Source: Hymenobacter chitinivorans DSM 11115 (lineage in GTDB: Bacteria > Bacteroidota > Bacteroidia > Cytophagales > Hymenobacteraceae). Taken from it: a DNA stretch of 64,000 nucleotides. How positions within the stretch are numbered: position 1 is the first letter of the stretch; every line of letters starts with the position of its first letter. The translations under genes were made by a program, and so were the position numbers. Positions 1 to 8,802 of this stretch are shown here, in pieces. Location of the stretch: NCBI RefSeq assembly GCF_002797555.1, contig NZ_PGFA01000001.1, forward strand, positions 2,976,001 to 3,040,000. The letters run 5' to 3'. The notes beneath the pieces are model-generated. The model searched no databases, was not told the DNA's origin, and was given only the letters and a program-made list of their open reading frames with translations.

Positions 1-918
1 CGCGGCTAACGATGGAGCGCCGATGCTGGCCGCAAACGACAACCCGGCTTGCTCTGCCTCGCTCAGGGGCACGGGCCCAAAGCTGGTGTTCAGCATGGAA
101 CCACTCTCGCCGATGGCGCGGGCAAAGGTATTTTTGGCCAGCGGCGTGACCATCTGGGCGCTGACCGACATGGAGCCTGCCGATTCACCACCGATAGTTA
201 CCTGCCGCGGGTCGCCGCCAAAGGCGGCAATATTCTGCTGCACCCAGCGCAGGGCCGCGCTCTGGTCCATGAAGCCGTAGTTGCCGGAGCCGTTGTGGCC
301 CGACTCCCGGCTGAGCTCGGGGTGGGCCAGAAACCCGAATACGCCGAGGCGGTAGTTGACCGTAACAGTCACGATGCCGCGCCGGGCCATGCTTTCGCCG
401 TCGTAGCGCAGCTCGGAGCCGTCGCCGGCCTGGAAGCCGCCGCCGTAGAAGTACACCAGCACGGGCAGCCGCTCCCGGTCGGTTTTGGCCGGCGTCCAGA
501 CGTTCAGGTAGAGGCAGTCCTCGCTCACGCCGTTGGAGCGGAAACTCATGTCGCCATACAGCGGCAGCTGCATAGCGCGGGGGCCGAATTGCTTGGCGGC
601 CCGCACCCCGGTCCAGGCGGGCACGGGCTGGGGCTCTTTCCAGCGCAACTCTCCCACCGGTGGAGCCCCAAACGGCACGCCCTTAAACTCCCGGATACCA
701 GCCGCCGTGACCGAGCCTTCGAGTATGCCTTCGGCTACCCGAACCTGAGTGGGCGCCAGCTGGGCTAGCTTTGGGGTCTGGGCAGCAACCATTGGCGACA
801 CTACCGGCCCCAGGAGCAGCAGACCCGAGAGCAGCTTTACTCCGGTTTTCAGCCACGAGCGGACGGAAGGAAAAACCAGCTGGCTGTCGGCCGTAGCAAG
901 ACGCAGGGTCATAGTCAT
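1..918 (-). CDS. Carboxylesterase type B, 3' end cut off by window edge
   Basis: A secreted alpha/beta hydrolase of the type B carboxylesterase (para-nitrobenzyl esterase) family, expected to cleave carboxylic esters outside the cytoplasm. The 306 visible residues begin with a hydrophobic leader ending near VAAQ (about residue 47). Then come the family signatures EFKGVPFGAPP, SEDCLYLNVW, an oxyanion segment YGGGF and the nucleophile elbow GESAGS (Ser about 247). Family members are usually 500-550 residues, so roughly the C-terminal 40%, with the Glu/Asp and His of the triad, lies outside the window. Two in-frame ATGs (918 and 912) are equally possible. It reads away from the kinase gene at 1058-2146. 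The substrate cannot be told from sequence. Confidence 0.9.
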   Translation of the reverse strand, partial: MTMTLRLATADSQLVFPSVRSWLKTGVKLLSGLLLLGPVVSPMVAAQTPKLAQLAPTQVRVAEGILEGSVTAAGIREFKGVPFGAPPVGELRWKEPQPVPAWTGVRAAKQFGPRAMQLPLYGDMSFRSNGVSEDCLYLNVWTPAKTDRERLPVLVYFYGGGFQAGDGSELRYDGESMARRGIVTVTVNYRLGVFGFLAHPELSRESGHNGSGNYGFMDQSAALRWVQQNIAAFGGDPRQVTIGGESAGSMSVSAQMVTPLAKNTFARAIGESGSMLNTSFGPVPLSEAEQAGLSFAASIGAPSLAA

Positions 919-961
919 AAACGACGGATAAGTAAGGTCAGAAACACGCTGGAAGTAGGGA

Positions 962-983
962 GGCAAGGCGCGGGCGCCTTGCC
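962..983 (-). terminator. Short GC hairpin after the histidine kinase
   Basis: GGCAAGGCGC pairs with GCGCCTTGCC across a two-base gap. It lies 75 bp beyond the stop codon of the kinase gene, inside the 139-bp gap before the esterase. No T-run follows, so a terminator role is weak. Nothing else was seen in the gap. Confidence 0.3.
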
Positions 984-1057
984 GGGCAAGTTACAATACG
1001 GGCAGCCTCGGCCGACAGGAGCCCAGGAATTCAAGGCTAGGCGAAACCCACGGCAGA

Positions 1058-2146
1058 CTAAGTTGTAGCGGCCGGCAGCTCCACCACAAACGTGCTGCCC
1101 TCGCCCTCGGTACTGGTAAAGGAAACCTGGCCCTGGTGCAGCTCCACGATGGTTTGAATCACGGACATGCCCAGGCCGGTGGTTTTCTCGCCGCGCAGGC
1201 CGGGCCGCCGGGCCTTGGTAAACTTGTCGAACAGCACGGGCTGGTACCTGGCCGGAATTCCCACCCCGGTATCGGCTACTATCACCCGCACCCGGTCTTG
1301 GTCGGCTTCCACGCGCACGGTGATGTGGCCGCCGTCGGGGGTAAACTTCACCGCGTTGGAAATCAAGTTATTAATTACCTGGTGAAACTTATCCATGTCT
1401 ACGTTGACGTAGACTGGGAAATCAGGGGCCTGTAGGTCGAAATGCAGGTGCAGTAAGGTTTCGGTGCGCTGATACTCCTCGACCAGGGTTTTCATCCACA
1501 CCACCAAATCGGTACGGGTCAGGTGGAGCTCCACGCTGGCCGACTCCATAAACTCCGCATCCACGAAGTCGTGAATCAGGCTGACACTGTCGCGGCAAGT
1601 GCGCTGCATCAGGCTCAGCATTTTCTGGGCGTGGGCCGAGAGGTGGCCCTGGGTATCCAGTTCGAGCTGCTCGGTTAGCTGCTGCAGCATCAGGAGCGGG
1701 CCGGCCAGGTCGTGGGACAGAATTTCGAGCACGGCGTTCTTTTTGGTGCCGAACTTCTGCAGGTTGATGATATTTTCCTTGCTCCGGGTTACGTCCAGGG
1801 CGCTGCCCGTGAGGTATTCTTGCCCGTCGGGGCCCAGCACCCGGCACAGATTCACCGACAGCCACTGGGTATTGCCATCCGAGCGGGACAGGCGCAGCTC
1901 CAGGCCTTCGAGCACCTCGTCGAGGCCGGCCTGTTCGAGGCGGTGGGCCACGTACTGCCGGTCATCGGGGTGCAGGCGCTTGAGCAGGTGGGGCAAGTCT
2001 TCGTTGACGTGCTGAGCCGGGTCGCCGGTTAGCAGTTGAAAGGCCTCACTGACGTAAACAACGCGGTGCTCGGCGGGCAGGTACACGAAGTACGCGGTTC
2101 GGCCCAACTCCAGCAGTGGACGAAAGAGGGCATAATAATCGGTCAT
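1058..2146 (-). CDS. PAS-domain sensor histidine kinase
   Basis: A 362-residue kinase with no membrane segment, so probably a cytoplasmic sensor. An N-terminal PAS fold (about residues 10-120, containing VYVSEAFQLLTG and a PAC-like end ALDVTRSKE) is followed by a HisKA region with phospho-acceptor His145 in LSHDLAGPL. The ATPase domain has an N box INNLISNAVKF (about 258-268), a G1 box DTGVGIP (292-298) and a G2 box GLGMSV (324-329). All motifs expected of an active kinase are present. No response regulator gene is adjacent, so it is an orphan in this window. The upstream gap to the divergent SDR gene carries a palindrome that might control one or both genes. The signal is unknown. Confidence 0.9.
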   Translation of the reverse strand: MTDYYALFRPLLELGRTAYFVYLPAEHRVVYVSEAFQLLTGDPAQHVNEDLPHLLKRLHPDDRQYVAHRLEQAGLDEVLEGLELRLSRSDGNTQWLSVNLCRVLGPDGQEYLTGSALDVTRSKENIINLQKFGTKKNAVLEILSHDLAGPLLMLQQLTEQLELDTQGHLSAHAQKMLSLMQRTCRDSVSLIHDFVDAEFMESASVELHLTRTDLVVWMKTLVEEYQRTETLLHLHFDLQAPDFPVYVNVDMDKFHQVINNLISNAVKFTPDGGHITVRVEADQDRVRVIVADTGVGIPARYQPVLFDKFTKARRPGLRGEKTTGLGMSVIQTIVELHQGQVSFTSTEGEGSTFVVELPAATT

Positions 2147-2195
2147 AGCACGGGGCGCGAATAATCTTATGGTCTACTACGCCGAAGGTTATTTA

Positions 2196-2217
2196 GTTGT
2201 TGAGCTAGCTCAGCAAC
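2196..2217. promoter_or_regulatory. 22-bp palindrome between divergent genes
   Basis: GTTGTTGAGCT is followed immediately by AGCTCAGCAAC. The two halves are reverse complements except for one base pair. The site lies 50 bp upstream of the kinase start and about 140 bp upstream of the SDR start. The geometry suits a dimeric regulator, but no regulator is identified. Confidence 0.4.
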
Positions 2218-2359
2218 AAGGCCCGTAGAATCCGGCGGCCGCAGCCGCAGCTCGACATAACCTTCCCCCGTGGAGGCAGTATCTTCCAACGGCTGGCCAG
2301 CGCAACAAGTCGTTAAGGTAGCTTTTCAGCCTGCCTTTCCAAACCTCAACCACGATACA

Positions 2360-3136
2360 ATGTCCCAACTCCTTCAGCAGGTGGCCCTCATTACCGGGGC
2401 TGATTCCGGCATCGGCCGGGCCACGGCCATAGCCTTTGCCCAGGCCGGGGCCGACGTCGTTATCTGCTACCACACCGATGAGCAAGGGGCCGACGAAACC
2501 CGGCAAGCCGTGGAACAAGCCGGCCGCCGCGCCCTGGTGCAGCAGCTCGACGTGAGTGACTCCGGCCAGGTGGCTGAGGTCTTTGCTAGTGCTTTGCGGG
2601 AATTTTCCCAGCTTACCATTCTGGTCAATAATGCCGCGGCGCCGGGCGCCAAAAAGCCGGTGGCCGACATGGCGCCCGAAGACTTCGAAAAGACCATCCG
2701 CACCAACCTGCTGGGGCCGTTTTACTGCGCCCGGCTCTTTATTCAGCACCGGCAGCAGCAGGGCGGCCGGGGCAAGATCATCAACGTGTCCTCAATTCAC
2801 GAGGAAGTGGTATCGGCGGGCACCGCCGACTACTGCGCCTCCAAGGGTGGCCTGCGCAACCTGATGCGGACCCTGGCCCTGGAACTGGCCGAGGCCGGCA
2901 TCAACGTTAATAACATTGCCCCGGGCATGATTCTGACCCCGATGAACCAGTCGGCTATGGACAACCCCGAGGAACGGCAGCAGAAAGAGCAGCGCATCCC
3001 GATGAAGCGCGCCGGGCAGCCTGAGGAAATTGCCAAGCTGGCCCTGTTCCTGGCCTCCGCCGATTCCGACTACGTCACCGGCTCCACCTACGTCATGGAC
3101 GGCGGCTTTATGCGCATGCTGGCCCAGGGAGCTTGA
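2360..3136 (+). CDS. SDR family oxidoreductase (glucose 1-dehydrogenase-like)
   Basis: A 258-residue classical short-chain dehydrogenase. It has the NAD(P)-binding TGADSGIGRA (residues 12-21), NNAA (90-93), catalytic Ser in INVSSIHEE (about 144-145) and YCASK with Tyr158 and Lys162. The C-terminal VTGSTYVMDGGF is typical of the family. I chose the ATG at 2360 because it gives the normal MSQLLQQVALITG N-terminus; an upstream in-frame start would add 30 unconserved residues. Members of this group are often named glucose 1-dehydrogenase, but the substrate cannot be fixed. The gene is divergent from the kinase and is followed by a repeat element that holds a terminator hairpin. Confidence 0.88.
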   Translation: MSQLLQQVALITGADSGIGRATAIAFAQAGADVVICYHTDEQGADETRQAVEQAGRRALVQQLDVSDSGQVAEVFASALREFSQLTILVNNAAAPGAKKPVADMAPEDFEKTIRTNLLGPFYCARLFIQHRQQQGGRGKIINVSSIHEEVVSAGTADYCASKGGLRNLMRTLALELAEAGINVNNIAPGMILTPMNQSAMDNPEERQQKEQRIPMKRAGQPEEIAKLALFLASADSDYVTGSTYVMDGGFMRMLAQGA

Positions 3137-3138
3137 GT

Positions 3139-3404
3139 TTTAATGTGCTCAGGTGCTAATGTGGGGAATGTGAGGAATGTGGAAAATGTGCTGAATGTGT
3201 CCTTGCGAGCAGCGCGAAGCCATCCGTCCGCTGAAGTGTGCCAGGTTCCCTAAAGTGAAAAGCCCTTTTCCGTTCGATACGGAAAAGGGCTTTCTGGTAA
3301 AAGGTCAGGTTGTGCTGCGCAGAGGACGGATTGCCACGGCCTTCGGCCTCGCAAGGACACATCCTTTACATTAGCCTATCAGCACATTAAGCATTAGCAC
3401 GTTA
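3139..3404. repeat. Dispersed hairpin repeat, copy A
   Basis: A nested inverted repeat fills the whole gap between two convergent genes. The outer arms are tandem AATGTG words on the left (3141-3198) and their complements (CACATTA, CATTAGCAC) on the right, ending on the stop codon of the next gene. Inside are GTCCTTGCGAG (3199-3209) and CTCGCAAGGAC (3348-3358). In the centre is a terminator-like stem at 3258-3293. A closely related copy is at 24612-24897 and a shorter one at 53541-53720. Only the framework is conserved; the central stems differ in sequence. Confidence 0.8.
3258..3293. terminator. Bidirectional terminator inside repeat copy A
   Basis: AAAGCCCTTTTCCGT pairs with ACGGAAAAGGGCTTT around a short loop, with A-rich and T-rich flanks. 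It lies between the convergent SDR and molybdopterin-subunit genes and could stop transcripts from both sides. Confidence 0.7.
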
Positions 3405-5642
3405 GATAAGCTTATCCGGGGTGATGGGCAATTCGCGGATTCGTTTGCCGGTGGCGTTGAAGACGGCGTTGGCAATGGCCGGGGCTACGCCAATGATGGC
3501 AATTTCGCCGATGCCTTTCGTGCCCAGGGCATTCACGTGGGGGTCGGGCTGGTTGACGAAGGCCACCTGCACGTCCGGGGAATCGGCATGAACGGGCACG
3601 TGGTAGTCGGCAAAGTCCTTGGTGACGTAGCGCCCGAACCGGTCGTCGATGTGGGCCGCCTCCATCAGGGCCATGCCAATGCCACCCACGGCCCCGCCCT
3701 TCATCTGGTTGCCGGCAGTTTTCTCATTGATAATCGTGCCCGCATCGGCGCAGGATACCAGCTTACTGACCCGCACTTCGCCGGTCAGCTCGTGCACCCG
3801 CACTTCGGCAAAATGGACCGAAAACGAGTACATGGAGTACTGCTGACCTTCCGGCCCGGGCTTGGCTTCCACGGTTACGGCTTTGTCGCCGCCCTGCTTT
3901 ATCAGGTCGGCGTAGGCCACGCGGGTAGCCGGGTTACTGCTCAGCGCGAGGTAGCCGTCGGCCAGGGTTACGTCTTCCTTTTTAGCCGCGGCAAAAGCGG
4001 CGTTGCCGGCGCCGGCCAGTTGGCGCAGCTTGTCTTTCAGGGCCAGGCAGGCTTCCTGGGTAGCCGGGCCCACGCTGTTGACGGTGGAAGAGCCGCCCTG
4101 GGTGCCAGCTTTGGGAAACGACGAGTTACCGAGCTCAAACCGGATTTTCTTGGGGTCCAAACCCAGCGTGTCGGCCGCAATCTGGGTCATCACCGTGCCG
4201 GTGCCGGGCCCGATATCGGTGGTGGCGCACTGGAGCAGCACGGTACGGTCGGGCCGCAGCTGGGCGCCCACGGTGGCCGCGCCGCGGTGGGCCCCAAACG
4301 TGCCCACGCCCATGCCGTAGCCCACTAGCCACTCCCCGTCGCGCAGGGAGCCGGGCTTGAGCTGACGCTTGTTCCAGCCAATCCGCTCGGCGCCCAGCTG
4401 GTAGCACTCCTTCAGAAACTTGGTGCTCCAGGGCTTGTCTTTCTCCGGATCCTTGTCGGTGTAGTTGCGCAGGCGGAATTCGAGCGGGTCGAGGTTGAGC
4501 AGATGCGCCATTTCATCCATGGCCGACTCCAGGGCAAAGGCGCCGGTGGCCTCACCCGGGCCCCGCATCCAGATGGGCGAGCAAATATCCAGCGAAGCCA
4601 GGCGGTAGCGCGTCGTCACGTTGGGCGCCTGGTACATCATCCGCGTCTGGGCCAGGGTCGACTCGGTAAACTCCTCGTAGCTGGAAGTCTGCCCGATGGA
4701 CTCGTGGGTTATGGCCGTGATTTTACCGTCGGGCGTAGCACTCATGCCCAGCTTCTGCCAGGTGTAAGGCCGGTAACCCACGTTGGTAAACATCTGCTCC
4801 CGGGTCAGCATCAGCTTCACGGGCCGGTTCACGACTTTGGCGGCAATAATGGCGGCCGACTCGTGGGGCCAGCTGTGCAGGGCGTTGCCAAAGGCCCCGC
4901 CCACGAAGGTGGCAACGACTTTTACGTTTTCCTCGGGCAGGTTCCACTCCTTAGCAAAGTCGCGGCGGGTGGCCATGGTGCCCTGGGTTTTGTCGTAAAT
5001 CGTGAGCCGGTCCGGAGCTTCCCAGTGGGCCGTAATGGCCTGCAATTCCATGGGGTGGTGTACCTCGGTCGGAATAACGTACTCACTTTCCAGCTTGATG
5101 GCGCCCGTTTTGTAGGCATCGACTTTGCCGCGCTGGTAGTCGTTCATCGGGTGCTTGGGATTCTTCTTGGCCGCCGTGGGCAAAAAGGCCTCCGACGCAC
5201 TGGCTTCCAGGTTGGTTTTATGAGTTTCCTGGGCGTACTGGCCTTTCACCAGGCGCGCGGCAAAGCGGGCCCGCTCCCAGGAGTCGGCCACGACGACGGC
5301 AATAACCTGGTCGTTGTAGCGGATTTTGTCGTCCTTGAAAATCTTCAGCGGCCCGCCCACCGTGGCCGGTTGCGAGGGGTCTTTGCCGGCCGTTTCGAAG
5401 CCGGGCACCTTGGGCGAGTTGAAGTGGGTAATGACGGCCAGCACGCCCGGGGCCCGCTCGGCGGCTTTGGTGTCGATGCTGGTGAGGCGGCCTTTGGCAA
5501 TGGTGCTGCCCACCAGCACGGCGTAGGCCATGTTGGGCAGCTCGTATTCGGCCGAGTACTTGGCGCCGCCGGTTACTTTCAGGTGGCCGTCCACCCGGTT
5601 CATCGGGGCCCCGATCTGCTTGTTTTGCGCTTGCTCTTTCAT
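3402..5642 (-). CDS. paoC: Molybdopterin-binding subunit of aldehyde/xanthine dehydrogenase (PaoC-like)
   Basis: The large catalytic subunit (746 residues) of a xanthine-oxidase-family molybdenum enzyme. It binds the molybdenum cofactor and hydroxylates an aldehyde or N-heterocycle. The N-terminus GAPMNRVDGHLKVTGGAKY is the usual start of this subunit. Cofactor-contact motifs include VGGAFGNALHSW, MRGPGEATGAFALESAMDE and GTQGGSSTVNS. The C-terminal GIGEIAIIGVAPA carries the general-base Glu (about residue 713). It is the last gene of a three-gene operon, 14 bp after the FAD subunit. The domain order and the Fe-S pattern of its partners match the periplasmic PaoABC type. No maturation chaperone (PaoD/XdhC type) is in the window. 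The substrate is unknown; an aldehyde is the best guess. Confidence 0.88.
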   Translation of the reverse strand: MKEQAQNKQIGAPMNRVDGHLKVTGGAKYSAEYELPNMAYAVLVGSTIAKGRLTSIDTKAAERAPGVLAVITHFNSPKVPGFETAGKDPSQPATVGGPLKIFKDDKIRYNDQVIAVVVADSWERARFAARLVKGQYAQETHKTNLEASASEAFLPTAAKKNPKHPMNDYQRGKVDAYKTGAIKLESEYVIPTEVHHPMELQAITAHWEAPDRLTIYDKTQGTMATRRDFAKEWNLPEENVKVVATFVGGAFGNALHSWPHESAAIIAAKVVNRPVKLMLTREQMFTNVGYRPYTWQKLGMSATPDGKITAITHESIGQTSSYEEFTESTLAQTRMMYQAPNVTTRYRLASLDICSPIWMRGPGEATGAFALESAMDEMAHLLNLDPLEFRLRNYTDKDPEKDKPWSTKFLKECYQLGAERIGWNKRQLKPGSLRDGEWLVGYGMGVGTFGAHRGAATVGAQLRPDRTVLLQCATTDIGPGTGTVMTQIAADTLGLDPKKIRFELGNSSFPKAGTQGGSSTVNSVGPATQEACLALKDKLRQLAGAGNAAFAAAKKEDVTLADGYLALSSNPATRVAYADLIKQGGDKAVTVEAKPGPEGQQYSMYSFSVHFAEVRVHELTGEVRVSKLVSCADAGTIINEKTAGNQMKGGAVGGIGMALMEAAHIDDRFGRYVTKDFADYHVPVHADSPDVQVAFVNQPDPHVNALGTKGIGEIAIIGVAPAIANAVFNATGKRIRELPITPDKLI

Positions 5643-5656
5643 GGGAAAAGTCGGGA

Positions 5657-6640
5657 TTAGGCGGCCGAAGCAGCGGTGCGCAGGGCCTGCACAATGGTGT
5701 TGGGCCCGAGCTTGAGCTTGTAGGCGTTGTATTTGAAGGCCTTGGCACCCTGCATGGCGACTTCGGCGGCTTGCCGGAACGAGGCTTCGGTAGCGGGCTT
5801 GCCCACCAGGCTTTGCTCGGCGGCCGTCAGGCGCCAGGGCTTGTGGGCCACGCCGCCCATAGCCAGCCGGGCCGCCTTGATGGTGTTGTTTTCAATGTCG
5901 AGGGCGGCGGCTACCGACAGCAGGGCAAAGGCGTAAGAGGCCCGCTCCCGCACTTTCTGGTAGTGCACGTATTTCGTAAAGGGCCCGTCGGGAATATCCA
6001 CGGCCGTTATCAGCTCACCTTTTTCCAGGTTGGTGTCCTTTTCCGGCGTGTCGCCGGGCAGGCGGTGGAAGTCGGCAAACGGAATGCGCCGCTCCCCTTT
6101 CGGGCCCGTCACGAGCACCGTGGCATCCAGGGCCACCAGGGCCACGCTCATGTCGGAGGGATGCACGGCAATGCACTTGTCGGAGAAGCCGAAAATGGCG
6201 TGCATCCGGTTGATGCCTTCCAGGGCCCCGCAACCCGAGCCCGGCTCCCGCTTGTTGCAGGGCATGGCCAGGTCGTAGAAATACGAGCAGCGGGTGCGCT
6301 GCAGCATGTTGCCGCCCACGGTGGCCATGTTGCGCAGCTGGGCCGAGGCGCCGGCGTTCAGGGCCTGGGCCAACAGGGGCTGCCGTTCCCGCACCTGCTT
6401 GTCGTCGGCCACGGTGGCATTCAACGCCAAAGCGCCGATGCGCAGGCCGTTGTTTTCGCGCTCAATCTTATTGAGCGGCAGCCTGTTGATATCCACCAGC
6501 TTCTGGGGCGTGGCAATGCCGCGCTTCATCAGATCCACCAGGTTGGTGCCGCCGGCAATGAAGGTGGCGTTCGGGTCCTTGGCTACGGCCTCAATGGCGG
6601 CCTGCGACTTGGTGGGCCGCACGTACTGAAACTGGTTCAT
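5657..6640 (-). CDS. paoB: FAD-binding subunit with an extra 4Fe-4S motif (PaoB-like)
   Basis: The middle subunit (327 residues) of the molybdenum dehydrogenase, which passes electrons from the Fe-S clusters to FAD. FAD-binding segments are FIAGGTNLVDLMK (27-39) and NMATVGGN (104-111). Four cysteines at about 118, 128, 137 and 156 (RTRCSYF, MPCNKR, GSGCGAL, SDKCIAV) match the insertion that holds a 4Fe-4S cluster in the PaoB type; ordinary CoxM-type subunits lack it. The ATG at 6640 gives MNQFQYVRPTK and overlaps the upstream stop codon by four bases (ATGA), which shows translational coupling. A longer open frame upstream only overlaps the neighbouring gene. Confidence 0.9.
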   Translation of the reverse strand: MNQFQYVRPTKSQAAIEAVAKDPNATFIAGGTNLVDLMKRGIATPQKLVDINRLPLNKIERENNGLRIGALALNATVADDKQVRERQPLLAQALNAGASAQLRNMATVGGNMLQRTRCSYFYDLAMPCNKREPGSGCGALEGINRMHAIFGFSDKCIAVHPSDMSVALVALDATVLVTGPKGERRIPFADFHRLPGDTPEKDTNLEKGELITAVDIPDGPFTKYVHYQKVRERASYAFALLSVAAALDIENNTIKAARLAMGGVAHKPWRLTAAEQSLVGKPATEASFRQAAEVAMQGAKAFKYNAYKLKLGPNTIVQALRTAASAA

Positions 6641-7269
6641 ACCTTCTGTCCTCCGTTTTTCACTTCCTGAATGGCCGCCACGATGTTCGAGTAGGCCCCG
6701 CACCGACAAATATTGCCGCTCATGTACTCCCGGATTTCGGTTTCGGAGCCGGCGTGGCCCTCGCGCACGCAGGCCACGGCCGACATAATCTGGCCGGGGG
6801 TGCAGTAGCCGCACTGGAACCCGTCGTGCTTGACGAAGGCTTCCTGCATGGGGTGGAGCTTGTCGCCGTCGGCCAGGCCCTCGATGGTCGTGATTTTCTT
6901 GCCGTCGTGCATCACCGCGAAGCTCAGACAGCTATTCACCCGCTGCCCGTCCACGTGCACGGTGCAGGCTCCGCACTGCCCGTAGTCACAGCCTTTCTTG
7001 GTGCCGGTCAGGTTCAGGTTTTCGCGCAGCAGGTCGAGCAACGTGGTGCGCGGCTCCACCGAGAGCTTGTACTTCTTGCCGTTAACTTCGAGTTTGAGCG
7101 GTACTTTTTCGAAGGCCCCGGCCACTTTTTCGTCCAGCTCGAAGCTGGCAGCCTGCACCACGGGGCCCGGCACCAAGGTAAAAGCCGTCAGCAGCGACGA
7201 CTGCTTGAGAAACGTGCGGCGACCCTCGTCGCGGGGCGTCGGTTGATTAGAAGAGGAAGACATAGCCAT
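6637..7269 (-). CDS. paoA: 2Fe-2S subunit of aldehyde/xanthine dehydrogenase with Tat signal (PaoA-like)
   Basis: A small electron-transfer subunit (210 residues) carrying two 2Fe-2S clusters. The ferredoxin-like cluster ligands are in GCDYGQCGACTVHV and VNSCLSF. The second cluster uses FQCGYCTPGQI and NICRCGAYS. The N-terminus has a twin-arginine motif (RRTFLKQ) followed by a hydrophobic stretch, so the folded complex is probably sent to the periplasm, as in PaoABC. It is the first gene of the operon. The ATG at 7269 or the one at 7263 could be used. The 170 bp upstream, up to about 7440, shows no promoter box I can defend. Confidence 0.9.
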   Translation of the reverse strand: MAMSSSSNQPTPRDEGRRTFLKQSSLLTAFTLVPGPVVQAASFELDEKVAGAFEKVPLKLEVNGKKYKLSVEPRTTLLDLLRENLNLTGTKKGCDYGQCGACTVHVDGQRVNSCLSFAVMHDGKKITTIEGLADGDKLHPMQEAFVKHDGFQCGYCTPGQIMSAVACVREGHAGSETEIREYMSGNICRCGAYSNIVAAIQEVKNGGQKV

Positions 7270-7470
7270 AGGAAAAGAAAAGTCGAAAGGAAGGCCCGGA
7301 ACAGCGGGGCGGCCAGCGGCGGCGCTTGGCCCCGGTTCTTGTAACTGCGGAATGGGCCGGCGGGTTAAGCCGGAGCGGCGGAAAATTTGGCACTTTTAAA
7401 ACGGTTTAGCACCAACCCGGCGCTGATTACCGTTTTGTCCCGCCCCACGCACGACCGCCAGAAAGCTGCA

Positions 7471-7512
7471 AAAAGCCAAAGCCCTCTGCCAAGCAATGAC
7501 AAAGGGCTTTGG
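7471..7512 (-). terminator. Terminator of the LolC/E-type permease gene
   Basis: CCAAAGCCCT (7476-7485) pairs with AGGGCTTTGG (7503-7512). On the minus strand the stem is followed by a T-run, seen as AAAA at 7471-7474. It lies 28 bp after the stop codon of the gene at 7540-8754. Confidence 0.75.
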
Positions 7513-7539
7513 GGAATGTTGCGTGGCCGAGCAGCCGGC

Positions 7540-8754
7540 TTAGTCGAACTTGATGGCGGCCACGGGCCGGATCCGGGAAATGAGGTAGGTCGGAATCAGC
7601 ACGGCCAGCAGTGAAGTCAGGAAGGTGGCCACGTTCAGCACCACGACCATCGTGGGGTCCCAGAAAATCGGCACCCGGTCCATGTAGTAGTTCTCGGGGT
7701 CGAGCGGGATGGGGTGGAAAAAGTACTGGATGGCGCAGAAGCCCAGCCCAATGAGGTTGCCGTAGACCATGCCCCGCAGCGTCAGGCTCAGGCCGCGGTA
7801 GAAGAACATGCTCCGAATCTGGTTGTCGGTGGCGCCCAGGGCCTTGAGGACCCCAATCATGTTGGTGCGCTCCAGAATCATGATAAAAATGGTGGCTACC
7901 ATGTTGAAGGTGGCCACGAAGATGATCAGGATCAGAAAGATAACCACGTTGCGGTTCAGCAGCTTGAGCCAGTCGAAGAGCTGGGCGTACTGGTCGGTGA
8001 TTTTGTCAAGCTTCAGGTCGTAGCGCAGGTTTTCGTACATGTGGTCCGAAACCGGGTCGAGCTGGTTGAAGTCCTTGAGCACGACTTCCACCCCGCCCAC
8101 CAGCGAATCGGGCCAGGCATTGAGCTCCCGAATCTGGCGGATGTCGCCGATAATGTAGACCTCGTCGAACTCGTCGAGGCCGGTCTGGTAAATGCCCTTG
8201 ACGTTGAATTTGCGCACCCGGGGCGGGTTCTGGATAAAGTAGAACAGGGCCGCGTCGCCAACTTTGAGCCGGAGCTTGTCGGCCACTTTGCGGCTGAGTA
8301 GCACGTCGGTGCTAGCGGCCGAGTCCGGAAACGAGAGGAACTTGCCCTGCACCAGATTTTCGCGCATCGGCGAAATACCGTCTTTTTCGTCGATGCCCTT
8401 GAGCACCACGCCCAGCACTTCCTCCTTGGTCTTGATGATGGCCGTCTTGCGGGCAAACGATTGGGTCGACTTCACCTGCTTGAAGCGGTGTAAGTCCTTG
8501 ATTAGGCGGGGCCCGCCAATGGGCTCAACCTCCAACGAGTTGTTGGTATCGTACTTGCTGACCTGCAGGTGGGCGCCGAAGGAAAAGATCTTGCTTTGAA
8601 TCTCATTGCGGAAGCCTTCCAGGATGGCAAACGACACAATCATGACGGCCACCCCCAGCGCAATACTGATAATGGCTATTTTTGTCACCGAGGAGGTAAA
8701 AGACCCCGTGTCGGCTCCGTCAATCTTATTGGATATGTACCGCGAGATGTTCAC
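7540..8754 (-). CDS. ABC transporter permease, LolC/LolE (FtsX-MacB) family
   Basis: An inner-membrane permease of 404 residues with the four-helix FtsX/LolE plan. The first helix is within about residues 27-47 (AIISIALGVAVMIVSFAIL), a large periplasmic domain follows, and three helices lie in the last 150 residues. The segment MIGVLKALGATDNQIRSMF before the third helix is the usual coupling motif. The likely role is ATP-driven release of lipoproteins from the inner membrane or a related MacB-type export. No ATPase gene is adjacent, which is common for this permease. The start is a GTG at 8754: the frame is closed by a stop just upstream, and the next ATG falls inside the first helix. Confidence 0.85.
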   Translation of the reverse strand: MNISRYISNKIDGADTGSFTSSVTKIAIISIALGVAVMIVSFAILEGFRNEIQSKIFSFGAHLQVSKYDTNNSLEVEPIGGPRLIKDLHRFKQVKSTQSFARKTAIIKTKEEVLGVVLKGIDEKDGISPMRENLVQGKFLSFPDSAASTDVLLSRKVADKLRLKVGDAALFYFIQNPPRVRKFNVKGIYQTGLDEFDEVYIIGDIRQIRELNAWPDSLVGGVEVVLKDFNQLDPVSDHMYENLRYDLKLDKITDQYAQLFDWLKLLNRNVVIFLILIIFVATFNMVATIFIMILERTNMIGVLKALGATDNQIRSMFFYRGLSLTLRGMVYGNLIGLGFCAIQYFFHPIPLDPENYYMDRVPIFWDPTMVVVLNVATFLTSLLAVLIPTYLISRIRPVAAIKFD

Positions 8755-8802
8755 TGGCGTAAAGCTACGCGTCTACGTTCAGTTTCCTAGCTTCGTTTCC
8801 TG

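Noticed and set aside
3156..3362. A 68-codon minus-strand frame
   Set aside because: It lies wholly inside repeat copy A and translates the repeat arms and the terminator stem.
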